Shown: piece by piece, positions 50,632-60,242 of the stretch
How the letters are laid out: every line of letters starts with the position of its first letter
How positions within the stretch are numbered: the first letter of the stretch is position 1
Assembly (NCBI RefSeq): GCF_900199455.1
Contig: NZ_FZQR01000009.1
Span: forward strand, 248,001-312,000
DNA: 64,000 bases
Direction: 5' to 3'
Origin: Mesorhizobium carmichaelinearum
GTDB lineage: Bacteria > Pseudomonadota > Alphaproteobacteria > Rhizobiales > Rhizobiaceae
The notes under the pieces: generated by a model
Seen by the model: the letters and a program-made list of their open reading frames with translations, nothing else
Databases searched by the model: none
Told to the model about the DNA's origin: nothing
Position numbers and translations under genes: made by a program

Positions 50632-51822
50632 ATGAACAGTCTCGACCTTCCCGGACGTCCCGAAAACACCCGCATTGTCGTCGCCATGTCGGGCGGCGTG
50701 GATTCGTCCGTGGTCGCCGGCCTGTTGAAGCGCGAGGGCTATGATGTCGTCGGCGTCACCTTGCAGCTCTATGACCATGGCGCGGCGACGCACCGGGCCG
50801 GCTCATGCTGCGCCGGACAGGACATCGACGATGCCCGCCGCGTCTCCGAGACGCTGGGCATTCCCCACTATGTGCTCGACTACGAGGAGCGCTTCCGCAA
50901 GGCGGTCATCGATCCCTTCGCCGAGAGCTATGTCGCCGGTGAGACCCCCATCCCTTGCGTCTCCTGCAACCAGACAGTGAAGTTCGCCGATCTGCTGGCC
51001 ACCGCCAAGGAACTGGGCGCCGATGCGCTCGCCACCGGCCACTATATCCGCTCCGGCGCCAATGGCGCCCACCGCGCGCTCTACCGGCCGGTCGACGCCG
51101 ATCGCGACCAGAGCTATTTCCTGTTCGCCACCACGCAGGCGCAGATCGACTATCTGCGCTTTCCCCTGGGCGGCCTGTCGAAGCCGCAGGTCCGCGCTAT
51201 TGCCGAGGAAATGGGGCTGACGGTGGCGGCCAAGCAGGACAGCCAGGACATCTGCTTCGTGCCACAGGGCAAATATTCCGACATCATCGCCAAGCTGAAG
51301 CCGACCGCCGCCAATCCGGGCGACATCGTCCACATCGACGGCCGCGTGCTCGGCCGCCATGAAGGCATATTGCGATACACGATCGGCCAGCGCCGCGGCA
51401 TCGGCATCGCCTCGGGCGAGCCGCTCTATGTCGTCCATCTCGATGCCGAACGGGCCCGCGTCGTGGTCGGCCCGCGCGAAGCGCTGGAGACGCACAAGAT
51501 CTATCTGCGCAACATGAACTGGCTTGGCGACGGGCCGCTCAGCGACATTCCCGAAGGCGGCCTCGAATTGTTCGCCAAGGTGCGCTCGACCAGGCCGCCG
51601 CGTCCGGCGGTGCTGCGCCACATCGCAGGCGTGACGTCGGTCGAATTGGCCGACGGCGAATCCGGCATCGCGCCCGGACAGGCCTGCGTGCTCTATTCCG
51701 ACGACGGCAACGAGGCCCGCATCTTCGGTGGCGGCTTCATCGAACGCTCCGAGCGCGGTGCCGAGGCCGAGGCCATGCTGAGCCGGCTCGCAGCCAGGCC
51801 GACGCAGGTTCCCGCCGAATAG
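50632..51822 (+). CDS. mnmA: tRNA 2-thiouridylase MnmA
   Basis: The 396-residue enzyme thiolates U34 of tRNA-Lys, -Glu and -Gln. It has the PP-loop VVAMSGGVDSSVVAGLL, the catalytic cysteine region PIPCVSCNQTVKF and the second cysteine in DSQDICFVPQGKY, then the tRNA-binding C-terminal beta domains (LGRHEGILRYTIGQRRGIGI). ATG 50632 is the first conserved residue. Length is normal for alphaproteobacteria. Confidence 0.95.
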   Translation: MNSLDLPGRPENTRIVVAMSGGVDSSVVAGLLKREGYDVVGVTLQLYDHGAATHRAGSCCAGQDIDDARRVSETLGIPHYVLDYEERFRKAVIDPFAESYVAGETPIPCVSCNQTVKFADLLATAKELGADALATGHYIRSGANGAHRALYRPVDADRDQSYFLFATTQAQIDYLRFPLGGLSKPQVRAIAEEMGLTVAAKQDSQDICFVPQGKYSDIIAKLKPTAANPGDIVHIDGRVLGRHEGILRYTIGQRRGIGIASGEPLYVVHLDAERARVVVGPREALETHKIYLRNMNWLGDGPLSDIPEGGLELFAKVRSTRPPRPAVLRHIAGVTSVELADGESGIAPGQACVLYSDDGNEARIFGGGFIERSERGAEAEAMLSRLAARPTQVPAE

Positions 51823-51872
51823 GCGCCGCCTGCCCGGTCGCGCCATGATTACGGCGCGGCCTTCGCTTTCCT

Positions 51873-52841
51873 TCAGGACTTCGTGTGGGTGACCGTACCG
51901 GCCGTCAGGATGCGCAGCACCCTGATCGCTTCTTCACCGCTGGTGCGCGGTTCGGCGCGCGTCTCGATGCAGTGGATGAAATGCTCCAGCTCGCGCGTCA
52001 GCGGCATGCCTTGCGCCACCGCGACATAGGACGGCTCGTTGGTGGTGAAGGCCCATTGGCCGCTGTCCTGCCAGACCGCGTGGCGGTAGACGGCAAGCTT
52101 GCGCTCCCATGGCTCGACATCGTCGAACACCGCCATCGCCTTGGTGCCGACCACTGTCAGCCGCCGTTCGCGGTAGGGATTGAGCCGCGAGGTGAAAAGA
52201 TGGCTGCGCAGGCCGTTGGGAAAGCGCATGTGCAGATGCGCGAAATCGCTGAGGTTGTCGAGGAGTGCCGCGCCCTCGCCGCGGACCTCGATCGGCTCGG
52301 TGCCGGTGATCGCCAGGATCATCGACAGATCGTGCGGCGCCAGGTCCCACAGCGCATCGTTCTCGGTGTGGAACTTGCCAAGGCCAAGCCGGTGCGAGTG
52401 GATGTAGCGGACCTCGCCGAGTTCGCCTTTGTCGATCAGCCCCTTCAGCGTCTCGAAGGCGGGATGGAAACGCAGGACATGGCCGACCATGAAGACGCGG
52501 CCATTGTCCTTGGCCGCCTGCACCGCGCGCTCGGCATCCGGCACCGTCAGCGCGATCGGCTTTTCAACCAGCAAATCCTTGCCGCTCTCGGCGGCGCGCA
52601 CGGAAAGATCCGCATGGAACTGCGGCGGCAAGGCCATGACGATGGCGTCGATATCGTCACGCACGAACAGCTGGTCGGGCTCGATCGCCAGGCAATCCTG
52701 TTCGCTGGCAAAACCTTCGGCACGCGCCCGGTTGGCGTCGGAAACCGCGTGCAGCGCGCCGAGCGTCTTGAGGGTGCGGATGTGGTTGCTGCCCCAGTAT
52801 CCGCAACCGAGGACTGCAATGCGCGGCTTCATCTGTTTCAA
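51873..52841 (-). CDS. Gfo/Idh/MocA-family oxidoreductase
   Basis: The 322-residue protein has an N-terminal Rossmann fold (IAVLGCGYWGSNHIRTLKTLG), the family motif GKDLLVEKPIALTVPDAE with catalytic EKP, GHVLRFHPAF and the C-terminal catalytic domain (WDLAPHDLSMILAITG). It resembles UDP-N-acetylglucosamine 3-dehydrogenases of the WlbA group, but no polysaccharide genes are nearby. ATG 52832 (MKPR) is an alternative start. Confidence 0.85.
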   Translation of the reverse strand: MKQMKPRIAVLGCGYWGSNHIRTLKTLGALHAVSDANRARAEGFASEQDCLAIEPDQLFVRDDIDAIVMALPPQFHADLSVRAAESGKDLLVEKPIALTVPDAERAVQAAKDNGRVFMVGHVLRFHPAFETLKGLIDKGELGEVRYIHSHRLGLGKFHTENDALWDLAPHDLSMILAITGTEPIEVRGEGAALLDNLSDFAHLHMRFPNGLRSHLFTSRLNPYRERRLTVVGTKAMAVFDDVEPWERKLAVYRHAVWQDSGQWAFTTNEPSYVAVAQGMPLTRELEHFIHCIETRAEPRTSGEEAIRVLRILTAGTVTHTKS

Positions 52842-53073
52842 ACTCTAAAAACTCGTGGCCGAGACATAGCGACGTGCCCCTTCGAACTCAACCCCGGCCG
52901 TTGCAACCAAATGTCCGCGCGGCAAAGCTTTTTTGGGTAATGAGAATATGCGGCGGTATGGAACGCTTCGAAGCTTGACAGCCTCGCCCTCCCAACCTTA
53001 TATCCGCGCGACCTTGGCGAACGCCTCGAAATGCCTTTCGATTTAAGGCGGATTTCGGGCCTTTCGCCGCCCT

Positions 53074-53150
53074 GGCGGGGTAGCTCAGTTGGTTAGAGCA
53101 CGGGAATCATAATCCTGGGGTCGGGGGTTCAAGTCCCTCTCCCGCTACCA
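53074..53150 (+). tRNA. tRNA-Met (anticodon CAT)
   Basis: The 77-base cloverleaf has acceptor GGCGGGG pairing with TCCCGCT (two G-T pairs), TAGCTCAG...GAGCA D-arm, anticodon loop ATCATAA with CAT at 53108-53110, GGTTCAAGTCC T-arm and an encoded CCA end. The G1-U72-type first pair excludes the usual unpaired C1 of initiator tRNA, so it is the elongator Met (or Ile2 if modified). Its 3' half is the insertion point of the mobile element. Confidence 0.92.
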
Positions 53151-54735
53151 CCATTCCCCCCACTCCTTTGAGGCCGTGGGGGAAGGCACGCTCGCCCAAG
53201 AGTGCCGTCAGCCGACCAGCGATTTCGACTACAACCCCGCCGGTTCTCGACGGATCTCGAAACACCGTGACTGTTTCGACCAAGTCACGCATTGCCTCTG
53301 CACATTCGAAATCGCCAGAAACAATGCCGTTGGCGAGCCTGGTCTGAAGTTGATTCAGTTGTTCCTCGTAGCGGGCGAGAACCGCAGGGTGCAGCGCGAT
53401 CACTCCGGTCGCGGCGGGTACCTGATCCAACTCTGCCAAAATGCACTTACGCTCTTCATGCAGCGTTGTGGAATGCGGTCCCAGTACGGCTGGGTCGCCG
53501 TGGCCCTTGGCAATGGCGTTGACCAGCCGCTCAATCTCCCGTCTGACCTCTTCAAGCCGGCGCTCCAAACGGGTGCGCCTGGCATCGGTAGCTGCGGCCA
53601 AGCGTTTCCGTTCTTCGTGGTAGGTCTGGACGTACTGGGCAATCACTTCGGGATGGCGCAACTCTGCGGTAAGCCCGTTCAGAACTGCAGTCTCGACCGT
53701 ATCCAGATAGAAGGTCTTCGGATCACCGCATGTTCCGCTTTCTGTCGCAGCCGAACAGCGGATGCGAATGCGCCTGGACTTGTCCATGCCTTTCGACGAC
53801 ATTCCAGCACCACAAGCACCGCACCTCAGGAGCCCAGTCAGCATATGCCGTGGTCGGCGTTGATGGCTTGGATGGGTGGTTGCACGCGCCTTCTTGCGTG
53901 CTTGTGCTGCGTCGAACAGGTCGGACGAGACAATGGCGAGGTCCGGTACTGCGACTACTCGCCATTCACCCTTGGGATTTGGACGCGAGACACGTTTCCC
54001 GGTATCAGGATCCTTGATCATTCTGACCCTGTTCCAGATCAGGCGGCCAGCATAAAGCTCATTGTGAAGCAGCCCCGTCCCTCTCTGTACATTTCCATTG
54101 ATGGTGGAGGCATTCCAGGCACGACCGCGAGGCGGCGGTATGCGGTCGGTGTTTAGTTCGTGAGCGATATCGCGCGGGGTTTGCCCTGCGACATAATCTC
54201 GAAAGACACGACGCACGATTTCCGCTTCATCCTCTGCGATCATCCGCTTCCCGGGATCGCCTAGCACGGACGAATATCCATAGGTCAGACCGCCGGCGTG
54301 GAGCCCTTTGTTGACTCGGCCGGCTTGGCCCCTGCGGACTTTGTGAGCGATGTCCTCTCGGTACAGCTGGCCAACGAGACCGCGCAGACCGACCAAGACC
54401 GTGTTCACCGCGCCTTCGTGAACGGCACGAATTTCGATGCCGAGAAATGAAAGGCGTTTGTGAATGCCTGCAAGGTCTTCCATGTCGCGCGAGAGCCGAT
54501 CAAGTGCCTCTACGACGAGCACGTCGAATTCGTGCTCACGCGCTTTGTCCATGAGCTGAAGTAATCCGTCACGGCCCAGGACGGAGCCACCGGAGCGTGC
54601 TCGGTCTTCAAACGTTGCGAGAACGTTCAACCCCTCACGTTCTGCATATGCTCGGCACAAAGCGTGTTGATCGTCGATTGATCGCTCATTTTGGAGGTCG
54701 GTTGAGAAGCGTGCGTAGATCGCGGTTCGATTCAT
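53107..54735 (-). CDS. Large serine recombinase (integrase) of the mobile element
   Basis: The 542-residue protein has a resolvase catalytic domain (TAIYARFSTDLQNERSIDDQ with catalytic Ser10; LVVEALDRLSRDMEDLAG), a recombinase domain (GLTYGYSSV, IPPPRGRAWNASTINGNVQRGTGLL), a zinc ribbon (LLRCGACGAGMSSKG, IRCSAATESGTCG) and a coiled coil near 400-450. It inserts and excises the element. The last residues, VAGEGLEPPTPGL, and the TGA are read from the tRNA-Met gene, showing that integration occurred in the tRNA 3' part. ATG 54735 is preferred. Confidence 0.9.
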   Translation of the reverse strand: MNRTAIYARFSTDLQNERSIDDQHALCRAYAEREGLNVLATFEDRARSGGSVLGRDGLLQLMDKAREHEFDVLVVEALDRLSRDMEDLAGIHKRLSFLGIEIRAVHEGAVNTVLVGLRGLVGQLYREDIAHKVRRGQAGRVNKGLHAGGLTYGYSSVLGDPGKRMIAEDEAEIVRRVFRDYVAGQTPRDIAHELNTDRIPPPRGRAWNASTINGNVQRGTGLLHNELYAGRLIWNRVRMIKDPDTGKRVSRPNPKGEWRVVAVPDLAIVSSDLFDAAQARKKARATTHPSHQRRPRHMLTGLLRCGACGAGMSSKGMDKSRRIRIRCSAATESGTCGDPKTFYLDTVETAVLNGLTAELRHPEVIAQYVQTYHEERKRLAAATDARRTRLERRLEEVRREIERLVNAIAKGHGDPAVLGPHSTTLHEERKCILAELDQVPAATGVIALHPAVLARYEEQLNQLQTRLANGIVSGDFECAEAMRDLVETVTVFRDPSRTGGVVVEIAGRLTALLGERAFPHGLKGVGGMVVAGEGLEPPTPGL

Positions 54736-55214
54736 GATAAGTTTTCTCGGTCTGTTCACGCTCGTGATCTTCGCGAGCCGTTTGGCGCGCAAGTGCTTTT
54801 GCAAGGCGCAGAATCGCTCTATCAGGCGCTCGGAACAAGGCCCTGTTTTGGTGTCTCACAACCATTGCGAGTAGCGCTCGCTACGGATCGGCTGGGCTTC
54901 TGCTGAAAATAACAGTCCGCAGAATGTGCGGCTTGGGTCAATCCTGCCGAGATCATGATCTTGGTCCATGCCTAGCAGATGCGCGCATGCAGGAGATGAG
55001 AAAAGCCATCAAATTGATTGGTCGCAGAATTGGATAGCAAGGCGTGCTTTTCGGAAATCCGCAAATCCCACCCTCAAGCCGCAAGCTATTCCGGGCGGCT
55101 CTAGAGAAGCTCTCAGGCATGTCTGGCGGGATCGCCTGACTACACCCACCGCCGTCTTTCCCAGGTTGTAGGCAACAAGAGGCGCGGGCCCTCACGACCT
55201 CCTCAACCTCGTTT
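54736..55214. other. Gene-poor stretch after the recombinase gene
   Basis: I see no convincing gene here. A near-palindrome, GTAGCG-CT-CGCTAC, lies at about 54873-54886, and the promoter of the recombinase gene should lie near 54740-54850. Short frames on both strands have no recognisable features. Confidence 0.4.
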
Positions 55215-55673
55215 CTAATCCTCGTCTTGCCATTGCACAGGATCGATTTCCTTTCCCAATTCAAAGAGCAGGGAGGACACGCGGTTGCGCACACGCGGGG
55301 GGAGTCGCATCAGCCTTCCGATCAAGCGTCTGCCTTCCGCGCTGGCGATGAATTCCAGGCGTTCGTCGACGGGCAGGAGCGGAGCGGTTGCCTCGCCATT
55401 GCCCGGCAGACCATAGAAGAAGCGGCTGACAGGAACATCCAGCGAGCGGGCGATTTCGTAGAGCGTGGAAGCGCTGACGCGGTTGCGCGCGCTTTCGTAT
55501 TTCTGGAGCTGTTGAAAGCTGATGCGGATCGCACGGGCCAGTTTCGCCTGGGAGACGTCCGACTGGACTCGCAGAGTCGCGATCTGCCTGCCGACATGAC
55601 GGTCGGCCGGATGGGGACCGACCTCACCATTAGGTACCACACCGCTTTGAAAACCATCCAAAAGTTTTAACAA
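55215..55673 (-). CDS. Xre-type helix-turn-helix regulator
   Basis: The 152-residue protein has an Xre helix-turn-helix (VGRQIATLRVQSDVSQAKLARAIRISFQQLQKYESARNRVSASTLYEIARSLDVPVSRFF), a type common on rhizobial plasmids and islands, and a C-terminal tail. Only non-ATG starts (TTG 55673) fit, or a start nearer the domain. It lies four bases after the upstream Tat-signal protein gene, so the two are one unit. It likely regulates element genes. Confidence 0.78.
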   Translation of the reverse strand: MLKLLDGFQSGVVPNGEVGPHPADRHVGRQIATLRVQSDVSQAKLARAIRISFQQLQKYESARNRVSASTLYEIARSLDVPVSRFFYGLPGNGEATAPLLPVDERLEFIASAEGRRLIGRLMRLPPRVRNRVSSLLFELGKEIDPVQWQDED

Positions 55674-55677
55674 GGCT

Positions 55678-56355
55678 TCACCTGCTCTGTGAGTTTTGCT
55701 GCTTTTCTGATCTTGGGTTCGTCGCAGCGTCTAAGCCATGAAGGCGGATGAGATCGTTCCGCAATGCGCGGATGTGATGCCATGGGAAATCGTCAGGGTC
55801 TTCCCTATTCTCAGCTTGGCACAGCACGACCGACAACTTGGCTAGCACGCCGTGAATCGTTGTCGCTGGCGATAGCAGTAGATCACCCAGAAGAGCCTGT
55901 TCGATAGCTTCGGATTGCCGGATCATTTCGTCCATTCTCGAATAGCCGATCTGGTCGTCCATGGCATCCCAGTGCGCTTGATGCGCGGCGAGTTCAGCTA
56001 CCGCCTTATGGAAAGCCTCGTCCTCAGGCAAAAGAATAATAGACAAACCGTCGACAGAACGGACGTTTGCTTCGCCCCCGCTGGTAAGGTGCTCCTGTGT
56101 ATTTTGAAACCCAATTGTCCTGACGAGCAGTGTCTCCAGCGATTGTTGCTTTCGGCAGAGTGCCTGTGTCCTGCCATGAACCTCCAGCCACCTCTCGCAC
56201 AAGCGCAGAGTGGGATCTTCTAGCTGTAATTTGCGCGTCGTATTCTCACGCGCCGAAACCCCGAATGGCCCGGACGAACTTGCCGCAGCCACTCCCGCCA
56301 TCAATTGCCGGCGGGTGACGGTCAGTAGGGTCGATTTATTGTCGGTATCAGCCAT
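55678..56355 (-). CDS. Hypothetical protein with twin-arginine-like signal
   Basis: The 225-residue protein has VTRRQLMAGVAAASSSG near residue 14, a twin-arginine-like motif with a weak hydrophobic stretch, then a helical body (LRLCERWLEVHGRTQALCRKQQSLETL; AVAELAAHQAHWDAMDDQIG; LLLSPATTIHGVLAKLSVVL). Similar proteins are common in rhizobial accessory regions; the function is unknown. ATG 56355 has GGAACTCGGATC upstream. It is divergent from the small Xre gene at 56494. Confidence 0.65.
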   Translation of the reverse strand: MADTDNKSTLLTVTRRQLMAGVAAASSSGPFGVSARENTTRKLQLEDPTLRLCERWLEVHGRTQALCRKQQSLETLLVRTIGFQNTQEHLTSGGEANVRSVDGLSIILLPEDEAFHKAVAELAAHQAHWDAMDDQIGYSRMDEMIRQSEAIEQALLGDLLLSPATTIHGVLAKLSVVLCQAENREDPDDFPWHHIRALRNDLIRLHGLDAATNPRSEKQQNSQSR

Positions 56356-56423
56356 GATCCGAGTTCCAAACAGCTTTGCTTGGTTGGTGGATACAGCCAA
56401 GCGCTTTGGCGCCCTCAGCTAAA

Positions 56424-56455
56424 TATCTGAATTTAAGATAACTGAAAATCAGATA
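56424..56455. promoter_or_regulatory. Inverted repeat between divergent element genes
   Basis: TATCTGA (56424-56430) and TCAGATA (56449-56455) bracket an AT-rich spacer between the start at 56355 (minus) and 56494 (plus). It is a probable operator for one of the Xre proteins. Confidence 0.5.
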
Positions 56456-56493
56456 TAAAGGAACCCCCCATCTGAGGTCAGATGAGGTGATAA

Positions 56494-56736
56494 GTGGTCG
56501 ATACACTCGGTACGAATCGGCACAAAGCTTTGATCGCGCTGCTGATCGAAAAACGTGAAGCGGCAGGCCTTACTCAAGTTGAGTTGGCAACCAGGCTCGG
56601 CCAATACCAATCGTTCGTAGCTCGCCTGGAAAGCGGACAGCGACGTGTTGATGTCGTGGAGTTTATAAACCTCGCCGAGATTCTCGGTTTTAACGCTCCG
56701 TCAGCCATCAAGAAGCTATCGGAAGTAACAGGTTGA
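56494..56736 (+). CDS. Small Xre-family regulator
   Basis: The 80-residue protein is a bare Xre helix-turn-helix (ALIALLIEKREAAGLTQVELATRLGQYQSFVARLESGQRRVDVVEFINLAEILG). GTG 56494 follows GATGAGGTGATAA. A second, longer Xre protein sits on the other side of the operator, a pair typical of element lysogeny-like switches. Confidence 0.82.
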   Translation: MVDTLGTNRHKALIALLIEKREAAGLTQVELATRLGQYQSFVARLESGQRRVDVVEFINLAEILGFNAPSAIKKLSEVTG

Positions 56737-56820
56737 GCGATGGGAGCGCGTGACCGCGCTAATGCAAATTCACAATTTGCAGAACCGGCAAGGAAGCCCA
56801 CAGTTTTTGCACCTACCCAT

Positions 56821-57036
56821 TCAATCGGACCTCTTCACCTCAGCCTTCGGCCCCCATCGAATGGGATCTTCAACCCAGCGATTGATATCGGATTCATGCC
56901 AGCCCGCCCCGTTGATGCTGATCTTGATCTGGGGTGGGAACGTGCCTTCGGCGATCTTGCGATAGATGGTAGAGCGGGACAGGCCGGTCCGGGTAAGGAC
57001 GGTTTTGAGGCGTATGATACGATCTGGCTCGGGCAT
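56821..57036 (-). CDS. AlpA-family excisionase/regulator
   Basis: The 71-residue protein starts MPEPDRIIRLKTVLTRTGLSRSTIYRKIAEGTFPPQIK and continues with GWHESDINRWVEDP, the AlpA/MerR-like winged helix seen in prophage and integrative-element excisionases. ATG 57036 is used; a longer frame overlaps traA and is not conserved. It would bend DNA for excision by the recombinase or activate element genes. Confidence 0.82.
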   Translation of the reverse strand: MPEPDRIIRLKTVLTRTGLSRSTIYRKIAEGTFPPQIKISINGAGWHESDINRWVEDPIRWGPKAEVKRSD

Positions 57037-57166
57037 AGCTTGCCTGCCTCTCAGTGGGTTGTTGCTGGTATGTGCTGGGACAGACAGCGCGAACCGATGC
57101 TCGACGCAATCGAAGTTCCTGCAGCACCTATCTATGGCGTGTTGCCGGCGGCAAATCGGAGGGGTT

Positions 57167-60100
57167 TCAAAGTCCGATACCATGCCCTCTGCCGATGCCA
57201 TGGCTGAATGCGAGTTCCGCGCCGAGGCGCCGGCCGGAATCGGTTTGAATGCCAAGATCGCGCTTGCGACTGGCGAGGAGCGACTCAAGCTGCGGATCGC
57301 GTTCGAGGCTCTTGGCCATGTCGGACATGGCCGACCGCGTTGACTGGTAGCCAGACATGTCGCCGGCTTGGTATTGGTGTTGGCCCGTCCGGTCGAGCTT
57401 TTGCCAACGTTGCACGAAACGGTCGGCGCGGCGGCCCGGATCGATGTCCATCCCGGTGCGGATTTCCGTTTCAAGCTGGAGAGCAAGCACGATGCGGTTG
57501 ACGCGGCCGGCCCCCGCCTCGCGGACAAGCTCGGGATTTTTCGTGTAAGCCGCTTCGGCATCACGCCAGCCATGCGGCCGGACCTTCTCGAAAGCGTTGC
57601 GGGCTTCCCTCAATTCGCGCATCTGCTCGGGACTGCCCTGCCCGTCCGCATTTCCGCTGCGCAGGATCGTGTCGAGCGCGCGTGCGTGACGCACAAGCGC
57701 CTTCGTGCGAGTGCTGCGCAACGCCGCTTCCGAGTCCGCCGGCAAATCCGTTTCGCGCTCCGCTCCCCTGGCGGTAGCCTCTCTTTCAGGCGCGGCGCCG
57801 GAACCTGCTATTTGCGCTCCGACATCTTCCCTTTCCGGCCTGCGCCCACGGTCCTGGCCGGGCTCGATGTCTCCGGACGTGCGCAACCCGTCCAGCAGCC
57901 CGCCGATCCTGTCGCGCAGCTTCTCCGGAACAATCCGGCGCACAATCTCGACCACACGCTCGCGGAAAGTGATGCCGCGCCGCTCTGCATAGGACTGCGC
58001 CGGATCGGCTTGCTCGTAATCCGACGCCATGTCCTTGGCACGGTCGCGTGACAGCGTGCGGACGAGCCGTTCCCGTGTGGCAAAGTCGTCGCTGCCGTAA
58101 TGCAGGTCCGTGCGATCTCGATGCCGCGATAAGGCGACGTAGCTACCATGCGTATCCATGCCTGGCGTTGCCAGAACGTGGGTGCGGTCAACCGTCATGC
58201 CCTGCGCCTTGTGAATGGTCGCGGCATAGCCGTGGTCGATGTGGGCGTAGTCTTTCAGGTCAAAGCGCACCGACCGACGGTCGTCGGTTTGAACCGTCAT
58301 GCTTTGCACGCTGACCTCTTCGATCACACCAAGCGTGCCGTTCTTGACGCCGAGCCCGCGCTCGTTGCGCAGGAACATGATGCGGTCGCCATTGGCGAAG
58401 TTTCTAGCACCGCGTTCCACATCCACCTGAACATCGTCGCCGAGATCGCCGGCAGCGCGCATGCGCTCGCGCGCAGCCTGATTGAGTGCGCGCACCTCGT
58501 CGTTTGTGTGGGTGAGAATAATCCGGTTCGCCTGTGGCTCTGCCTGCCTGTCGCGATCCCAGCGCTCGACCAGATCGTTGCGCGCCTCGTCGCGCGTCGC
58601 GGCCTGGTGCACCATGCCTTGCGCGTCATAAGCGCCGATCGCAGCGCCGATCCTGCCGGTCGCCAGATCGCGCGTTGAATCCCGCTGCCAGTCCTCGCGC
58701 TGACGACGCACCTGGCCGATTTCGACGCCGCCGTGACGCTCGTGGATCGACCGGAATGCCGCGCCAGCTTCGATCGCCTGCAACTGCTGCGGATCGCCGA
58801 CAAGGACGACTTTTGCGCCAACGTCAGCCGCATGGGAGAGCACGCGCTCCAACTGGCGCGTGCCGACCATGCCGGCTTCGTCGATCACCAGGACATCGCG
58901 GGCGGTCAGCAGGTCACGGCCCTGTCCCCAACCATGTTCCATGCTGGCGATAGTGCGCGAGGCAATTCCTGATCCGCCCTCCAGATTCTCGGTGGCAATG
59001 CCGGACAGTGCCGCGCCTCGAACTTCATAGCCTGCGGCTGCCCATGCCTGGCGTGCAACGCCCAGCATGGCGCTTTTGCCCGTTCCGGCATAGCCGACGA
59101 CGATACCAAGACCGCGCCCATCGGTGATGTGGTCCAGTGCATCGGTCTGCTCGTCTGACAGGACAAGCCCGCGTTGCACTGACTGTGCCAGAGCCCGCTC
59201 GCGATGTGTGTCATTCACCGCATGGCGCTCCTCTCCGGCCATGCGTTCTGTCGCGCGACGCAGGCGCTGTTCGGTCTCGATCATCTGCCGGGTAGTGAAC
59301 CGGTCTTCGCCGCGTCCGTCCTTGCCGAGTTCGACCAGATCAGGTGCGTTGCCGATCGCGCCCATGACCTCATTGAACTGCTCCATTCCGTCGCTGTGTC
59401 GATGCGAGAACTTCGCAATGTCTTTTCGGGTAAAAGTCGATTGCTGATGCGTGATGGCATCCAGCGCCACGGATGGATCCGCAACAATCCGCGCGCCATT
59501 GTTGCGCGCGATCTCGCGATGCAGTTCGGCGCGATCCGCTTCAATGTCGACGGCGTCAAGGCTGCTGCCTTCAATGCGTTGCGCCGGTGCACCAATCTGG
59601 GTCTGCGGCTCCAGGGCGATGCCCTGCGCTTCCAGACTGCGATGATCGATGCGGGCGTCGATGTCGAGTTCGGCAAGCCGCTCATTGGAAAGCTCGGCCC
59701 ATCGCTCGCGCCAGCGCTCGACCAGTTCGGTGCTGTTCCAGTCGCGCACCTTTGGACCAAAGCCATTCTCGTCCACGGACCGCATGGTGAGCATGACATG
59801 GGCATGAGGTTTTGGACTGCCATCCTCTGCCCTGTCCCAATGCACATTGAGATCGGCGACCATGCCTCGGCTGACAAACTCGGCCTGAACGAAGTCGCGT
59901 GCCAACTCAATGCCTTGCACTTGGCTCAGTTCGCGCGGAAGGGCAAACTCCACCTCGCGGGCAAGCTGGGCATCCTTGCGCACCTCGAACGCCTCTACGT
60001 CATTCCAAAGCCGTTCGCGGTCGCTCCAGGCTTCCGGAGCATTCTCGGGCAGCAGCACCTCCGAATGCACGACGCCGCGCTTGGCGGAGAAGTCCTGCAC

Positions 60101-60214
60101 GCGGTCGATCCGCTCATCGCGCAGCCGCGAAGCCGAGCGATAAGCCGCCGATGCCACGGCGCTGCTCCCAGCCTTGCGGCCAATGACCTTGACGTGAAGA
60201 TGATAGATCGCCAT
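57167..60214 (-). CDS. traA: Ti-type conjugative relaxase/helicase TraA
   Basis: The 1015-residue protein has a MobA/MobL-type relaxase domain (SAVASAAYRSASRLRDE, catalytic Tyr near residue 25; metal histidines in SPKPHAHVMLTMR near 135) and a RecD/TraI-like helicase (GYAGTGKS at 374-381, VLVIDEAGMVGTRQL, VLVGDPQQLQAI, GYAATIHKAQGMTVDRTHV). It nicks the element at oriT and unwinds the transferred strand. A C-terminal region of about 250 residues is poorly conserved. It is divergent from traC, with the oriT between, as in Agrobacterium Ti plasmids. Confidence 0.94.
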   Translation of the reverse strand: MAIYHLHVKVIGRKAGSSAVASAAYRSASRLRDERIDRVQDFSAKRGVVHSEVLLPENAPEAWSDRERLWNDVEAFEVRKDAQLAREVEFALPRELSQVQGIELARDFVQAEFVSRGMVADLNVHWDRAEDGSPKPHAHVMLTMRSVDENGFGPKVRDWNSTELVERWRERWAELSNERLAELDIDARIDHRSLEAQGIALEPQTQIGAPAQRIEGSSLDAVDIEADRAELHREIARNNGARIVADPSVALDAITHQQSTFTRKDIAKFSHRHSDGMEQFNEVMGAIGNAPDLVELGKDGRGEDRFTTRQMIETEQRLRRATERMAGEERHAVNDTHRERALAQSVQRGLVLSDEQTDALDHITDGRGLGIVVGYAGTGKSAMLGVARQAWAAAGYEVRGAALSGIATENLEGGSGIASRTIASMEHGWGQGRDLLTARDVLVIDEAGMVGTRQLERVLSHAADVGAKVVLVGDPQQLQAIEAGAAFRSIHERHGGVEIGQVRRQREDWQRDSTRDLATGRIGAAIGAYDAQGMVHQAATRDEARNDLVERWDRDRQAEPQANRIILTHTNDEVRALNQAARERMRAAGDLGDDVQVDVERGARNFANGDRIMFLRNERGLGVKNGTLGVIEEVSVQSMTVQTDDRRSVRFDLKDYAHIDHGYAATIHKAQGMTVDRTHVLATPGMDTHGSYVALSRHRDRTDLHYGSDDFATRERLVRTLSRDRAKDMASDYEQADPAQSYAERRGITFRERVVEIVRRIVPEKLRDRIGGLLDGLRTSGDIEPGQDRGRRPEREDVGAQIAGSGAAPEREATARGAERETDLPADSEAALRSTRTKALVRHARALDTILRSGNADGQGSPEQMRELREARNAFEKVRPHGWRDAEAAYTKNPELVREAGAGRVNRIVLALQLETEIRTGMDIDPGRRADRFVQRWQKLDRTGQHQYQAGDMSGYQSTRSAMSDMAKSLERDPQLESLLASRKRDLGIQTDSGRRLGAELAFSHGIGRGHGIGL

Positions 60215-60242
60215 CGCGACCAGATCATTTGCACGTCAAAGC

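Noticed and set aside
54953..55294. 113-codon frame after the recombinase gene
   Set aside because: No start site, no domain, cysteine-rich random composition.
56740..57207. 155-codon frame over the AlpA gene
   Set aside because: Antisense to AlpA and traA end, no recognisable domain.
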